In this document: piece after piece, positions 59,901-64,000 of the stretch
How positions within the stretch are numbered: the first letter of the stretch is position 1
Layout: every line of letters starts with the position of its first letter
Source of the DNA: Stercorarius parasiticus
Lineage: Eukaryota; Chordata; Aves; Charadriiformes; Stercorariidae
Reading direction: 5' to 3'
Assembly (NCBI GenBank): GCA_013396915.1
Contig: VWZL01004643.1
Location: forward strand, 363,322 to 427,321
Length of the DNA: 64,000 nucleotides
Position numbers and translations under genes: made by a program
Notes under the pieces: generated by a model
The model's database searches: none
What the model saw: only the letters and a program-made list of their open reading frames with translations
What the model was told of the DNA's origin: nothing

Positions 59901-61325
59901 GTCTGCATCCCCCAGTTCTAGCGCTGTCCCTTTAAAATCTGATTTTGGCAGCCAGCGTGGTGGCTGTGGCTCCTGTCCTGAGCAGATGGCTTTAGTTAGG
60001 CCAGATTCGGTGGCAGGTCTCTGGGATGCCAAATCTCTGCCTCGTTCACTCCCTTCTTCTGTCATCAATAAAGCCATTGAGAGAATCTTTAATAAATAAA
60101 CAAAAAAGCATTTTTCAACAGACAGTGGGATGGAAAATGACTCATAGGAAAACAGGGTATAAAGTACACTCTAGTATTAGGTATTACATGTGTCGAGTTT
60201 CTGTTTGGGGTCCAAGAATGCTGTGGTTTTTCTCTAAGGATTATGCCATTGTGGAATAATGTCATTGTGGAGTATTTGGTCAAGATGAGCTGATTGAGTC
60301 TGGTGGTTACTTACAAATATATATCTCTGTATTTTTCAGCGTTCGGAAAATCTGTGACAAGCAGTTTTCGGGAGGCTACGGGCAATTATTGCCATCACTG
60401 TTTCCAGCCCTGCCGAATGCCATGCAAATTGCTGGAGTCATGCTTTCTCTCCTCCTTTCCTTTTCTTCATTCATGGAGGACCTACTTTTTTTTCCTCGGG
60501 ATGGCGTACAAACAAACTGGGCAGGATCCTTTGCGCTAGCTTAGACCTACCAAAGGACCGATCCGGTCCTAGAGAGAGACTGGGACGACCATGTGTGCTA
60601 TTAATGGGAACAAAGAGCAAAGCCCTCAAGGGACGGAGGAAAAGGGGTGAGAAACATTCTGCACAGAAACCACCATGGCAAAGTTGGGGGTCCCCAGCAG
60701 TGCCAATGGGGCTTGGGTGGTGGTCACCAAAAAGGCTTTTGGAGGATAAACCGTGATCCGCTAACCCTTGCCGCTCCTCTGTGGACGTCAAGGATGCACT
60801 GGGAAAAGAGGCGTTTCAAGTAGCGCTTGTGCGTGTGCCAGCAAGTCATCTGCAGAGTTAGGGAGATGCTGATGCCCAGTTTCTCTTTCCTTGTGTCCCG
60901 CAATCCTCATCTTCAACACAGTAGTCCCTAGAAACGCTGTTGTATCCATTTTTGGTAGGAGGTGGTAGGATATCAAGCTTTTTTTCCCATTATTCAAGTG
61001 TGCCGATTATTAGAAAAGGGAAAAAATCTTTTACAGTTTGGTTTCCAGCCTCTCGGTGGAAAAAAAACGTGCATCGTGATGATCCTAACCTTAGAAATTA
61101 TAACTCTGTGATCCTGCTGGCTGTTATCATCGCTTTTGCCTGCCCGGTCTGTGCTGCCCGGAGGTTTGACAGCGCGGGGGCAGTCCCGGGCAGCTCCTGC
61201 TTGAGCGTCGTGGAAGAGCGAAAAGGAAGTGTCGGAGGATGAACGCGAAGGAAAGGGCTCGCGCTGCAGCCTCAATGAAATATTTATAGAGCACTATATA
61301 CACAACTGCGGACAGGCTTTAAAAA
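56911..61325. other. Non-coding stretch
   Basis: No supportable gene. Contents are a T/G tract (57379-57416), a texture-conserved block at 58560-58790, a T/G tract (59845-59885) and an octamer ATGCAAAT at 60422-60429 about 80 bp after an acceptor-like site (tatttttcag) near 60339. No donor makes that acceptor into an exon. Frames reach about 120 residues without domains. Confidence 0.55.
57379..57416. repeat. T/G-rich tract ending in poly-T
   Basis: GG-interrupted T runs growing to a run of about 12 T. Same texture as 636-685 and 23189-23230. Confidence 0.85.
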
Positions 61326-61391
61326 TGGGAAACACTCAAAGCAGAACGAGGCCATTTGGATACAGAAGGCCTCATTTTCTAGTGTTTCCTA
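61326..61391 (+). ncRNA. Nested hairpin, possible small RNA precursor or palindromic repeat
   Basis: Bases 61326-61336 pair with 61381-61391 (11 pairs, one G-U; core GGAAACACT with AGTGTTTCC). Inside, GAGGCC (61348-61353) pairs with GGCCTC (61368-61373) around a 14-nt loop. Between the stems an asymmetric internal loop (11 and 7 nt) can add about four pairs. The ~66-nt length and imperfect stem resemble a pre-miRNA. An old palindromic conserved repeat is the main alternative. No known miRNA recognised in either arm. Confidence 0.25.
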
Positions 61392-61394
61392 GCC

Positions 61395-61410
61395 AAAAAA
61401 AAAAAAAAAA
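61395..61410. repeat. Poly-A run
   Basis: Sixteen A immediately right of the nested hairpin, followed by GGGGG. It could be the tail of a retroposed copy ending at the hairpin, but no duplicated target site was found. Confidence 0.95.
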
Positions 61411-63124
61411 GGGGGCAGCACATGTATAAAGAGCTGTTTCTAGCTTTGCCCATCTGTCACGATCCCTCTGGTTCACACGCCCTGCTGCCTTTTTGGTTTG
61501 TTTTCTGTGGTTTTTGTCAGTCGGGGATGGAGAGTTTCGAGGGAGGGCGTAAGTGCGTGTGTACCTTGGTGGAGAATACTGCCCGCTGGCCAAAAGAGAG
61601 CGGAGATGCCCTGGCAGGCGATGGTCTTGTTCGGCAGCTTGTTTTTGGGAAGGGCTGGTGTATATTTGCTGAAAATTGCTCCTGAAGCATATACAAGCCT
61701 GCCTGGAGCAGGCATGTGTGCTTGCCAGAGGAGCAGGTAATTAGCTTTATTTTTCCATACCATTTCAACCTCTGTCTCCCTCCTGTATAGCTGAGACACC
61801 TGCATTAATATTAACTTAACGCAAAACATAAATAAATATAAACAGAGTTAAATAATAGCATATTGGTGGGAAAAGGAGCGAAGGGTTGAGCACATCTCCA
61901 GGGGCTTCCGGTGCCTGGATGAGGTGCTGGCATTTCCAGGATTGGGGCAGCATCCAGGCGGTTCAGGAGTAATGGTGGCCCAGGAGCCAGCATCAGCTGG
62001 GGAAAGCCCTTCTAGCTGCATCACATCACGGCGATGGCATGTGCCATTCCTTCGATGCAATTATTCTTCATAGGCTCGTTGACCTGAAACTAAACTCTTG
62101 GGAAAGCCGAGATTCGAGGCAGCCTTTGTCTGTCCGACTCCGAACAGGGAGAGCTGGGGCTCCGGGGGAAGGGGCAGACGTGTGGGGGAAGCCAGGTTGC
62201 CATTCCTGTGGATGTTTTTAGGGGATTAAGAGGAGAATGATCGCTCTCCAGGCCTGTCTCAAGGTTTAAGAATTACCTGGAGGGCCTGCTGGAATCCATT
62301 TTTGGATGACTGGAGATTTTTTCCTATCCGCAGTGACAGAAAGCGAGTCCAGCGGTCTGGAAACACCTCCTGAGCTGTCAGAAGAATGATGGTTGCTCTC
62401 TGCGGCTCGGTGGAAAGCTGACCCATGGCAGGCTGCAGCAAGAGCCGGGGGGCAGCGCAGCCCCTCTGCCCATCATCGTGGCCAGGGCTGCCATGGGGGA
62501 GGCTGGGGACAAGGGACACCCTGCCACGGGAGGTGCATCAAGCTGGTCTCTGGTTGCTCCACCAGTTGACTTTGGAGAGGAATAGGGGACAAGGAGGAAG
62601 CAGGGGGAGAGTCCTGCCTTTCCCTGAGGTTCATTCATGCCTCCTCTGGTCTGGAAACGCTCAAATTTGTCACCAGGAAGATAGTGTTGGAGAGTAACAG
62701 TCCTTCCTGCTCCAGCAGTTACTGTGGTTTGGGTCCCCACCACTTCATCTCCCAAGGCCAAGGGGAACCGCTTCTCCTGAGGGTCTGGCTTGTAACCAGA
62801 AAGACTGGAAGGTGTTTAGGGAAAGAACCAAAGTTTTGGGGGGCTGTCAGGGGCCCTAACTCTATCCACAGCACCACCCCAGCAGGAGCAAGATGTGTGG
62901 CTTGATGGAAAGTCCTTCCCAGCCTCATACCTGGAGGGCAAACATTAACACCGCTATCACAAGTGATGCTTGCTCTGCCTTTCAGCTTTTTTCTTCTAAA
63001 ATTTCTTAGGTGGCTTTTCCCTAGTTGCTGTTTTTATTCCCGGTATCCCCAGATAAAGTGATTAGTGAGAAAACAGAAGTAAAACAGACCTTTCTGCTTG
63101 CTAACAAAATCTCTTAATGTTCTC
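61411..63124. other. Non-coding stretch, no gene seen
   Basis: Unique sequence with short frames on both strands (up to about 127 residues, minus, 62378-62761). No domains, no convincing exon, and no repeats I recognise. Confidence 0.55.
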
Positions 63125-63148
63125 TTTTTTTTTTTTTTCTTTTTTTTT
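63125..63148. repeat. Poly-T tract
   Basis: T run with one C. It also forms the unusually strong pyrimidine tract ahead of the candidate exon at 63161. The Lys-rich minus-strand peptide here is an artefact. Confidence 0.95.
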
Positions 63149-63160
63149 CCCATCCCGAAG

Positions 63161-63276
63161 GTGTCTGGCAGTAGATGAGGGGCTGGGACTGGAGCGGGAG
63201 AGGGAGCACGGCTTAACGCCGAGGCCGTCCTAGACAGCGCTGCTGCCCGCTGGAGTCTGGACCTGGTCAAGCGACG
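63161..63276 (+). other. Candidate non-coding exon (plus strand), unproven
   Basis: A very long pyrimidine tract ends at an AAG acceptor (63160); an alternative CAG acceptor lies at 63171. The donor ACG|gtaagga follows 63276. The 116-nt (or 105-nt) segment has stops in all three plus frames, so it would be untranslated or part of a long non-coding RNA. Its CpG density (cggcttaacgccgaggccg, agcgctg, aagcgacgg) is far above the flanks, as seen in 5' exons. No promoter element is obvious upstream. Confidence 0.3.
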
Positions 63277-64000
63277 GTAAGGAAACAGCCTCTTGTTTTT
63301 TTCCTGAATCGATAAATTGCCTAACGCAGTGCAGAGTGTTTTCTGTGCCCTGGTCTCGTGCGTGGACTTTGCTTGTGAGGTTTTGTTTGCTTGAAGGCAC
63401 CCGGTTTGCTGTCAGCCACCCCCGGACACCTCTGGCAGCTCCCTGATCCCTGCAGCCATAAAGTTTGCACTGTCCCTTCCCAATTTATGCGTCTGCTGGG
63501 TCGTATGTTCTTATGATTGTGATGTTTCTTCCAGGGTGAGCCACAATTATACCATGCCTTCCAAAATAATTCCTCTGTACAAACCCAAATGTTCAGCCTG
63601 TGAAAGGCAGCATTTGAATCCTGCGCTTGGGAAGCGGGGAATACCGCGGGCAGCGCGGAGTTCTTGGCCTTTGAGGTTGTGTGTGTGTTTGTGACGCTGC
63701 GCTTTGTTTCCGTGTTTTCCTGGATGCTCCAGGAGAGCGCAGAGCTCAAGGTCCCACGTGCGTGGGACGCGCTCTCTGCCCTCCCTTAGCCTTCAGTGGT
63801 GGTAAGATGCCGTTGCAGCCCAAAAACCCGACCTAATTTTTTATTTACGCTGTACCGTTGCAAAATCGGCATGGCAGACTGTGATGGCCTGGCTTCCAAA
63901 TTCAGGACTTTACGGCAGTTCTGTCCTGCAGGCAAAAAAAACCAACTGGGGAGGAGGGGGAATCACTCTAGAAGCTCAACAACACTGAGCAGCCTTCCAG
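63277..64000. other. Non-coding end of window
   Basis: A minus-strand frame of about 142 codons (63321-63749) has no domain. No repeat or exon that I can support. Could be intron following the candidate exon at 63161-63276. Confidence 0.5.

Noticed and set aside
1..64000. CRISPR arrays, rRNA, tRNA, prophage or bacterial operons
   Set aside because: No regular spacer-repeat array, no tRNA A/B-box and T-loop combination, and no long clean coding runs. The base texture is that of vertebrate non-coding DNA.

Overview
This is vertebrate genomic DNA, most probably from a bird. I found no protein-coding gene, rRNA, tRNA, CRISPR array or bacterial-type feature that I can support. All long open frames lack recognisable domains. 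Several are plain translations of simple repeats, and others overlap one another on opposite strands. The avian call is an inference. It rests on single-copy-looking sequence of moderate GC, no Alu, L1 or other recent mammalian repeats, very few recognisable transposon fragments (all old and decayed), many T/G-rich tracts, and remnants of repeats I recognise from amniote genomes (MIR-like SINE, CR1/L3-type LINE tail, palindromic 'GTGTAAATCAGGA' type repeats). A turtle or crocodilian would normally show many more CR1 copies.

Layout. 1-12.7 kb is mostly featureless, with a T/G tract, an AT dinucleotide run, an (AAAAT)n run and two old-repeat remnants. 12.7-28.7 kb carries a cluster of palindromes (12.85-12.91 kb), a possible 32-nt microexon with good splice signals (18.75 kb), a 16-bp perfect palindrome (21.84 kb) and a 30-bp tandem duplication carrying two palindromic E-boxes (24.95 kb). 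At 28.7-28.97 kb there is a ~265-bp (TTTTC)n microsatellite. 33.36 kb holds an 18-N assembly gap inside a poly-T run. 34-44 kb contains two CTCF-like motifs, two relatives of one old palindromic repeat, a duplicated old repeat, a probable MIR interrupted by a G-run, and a clear MIR. 46.96-47.23 kb and 56.78-56.91 kb look like conserved non-coding elements; the second holds a near-consensus SOX-POU composite site. 49.5 kb has an old CR1/L3-type 3' end. 55.7-56.1 kb is a GC- and CpG-richer patch. 61.33-61.39 kb folds as a nested hairpin, and 63.16-63.28 kb is a possible non-coding exon.

Taken together, the window reads as a large intron or an intergenic regulatory stretch, with enhancer-like islands among old transposon debris. 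No pathway or gene system can be reconstructed from it. All regulatory and exon calls are motif-level candidates that need alignment or expression data.
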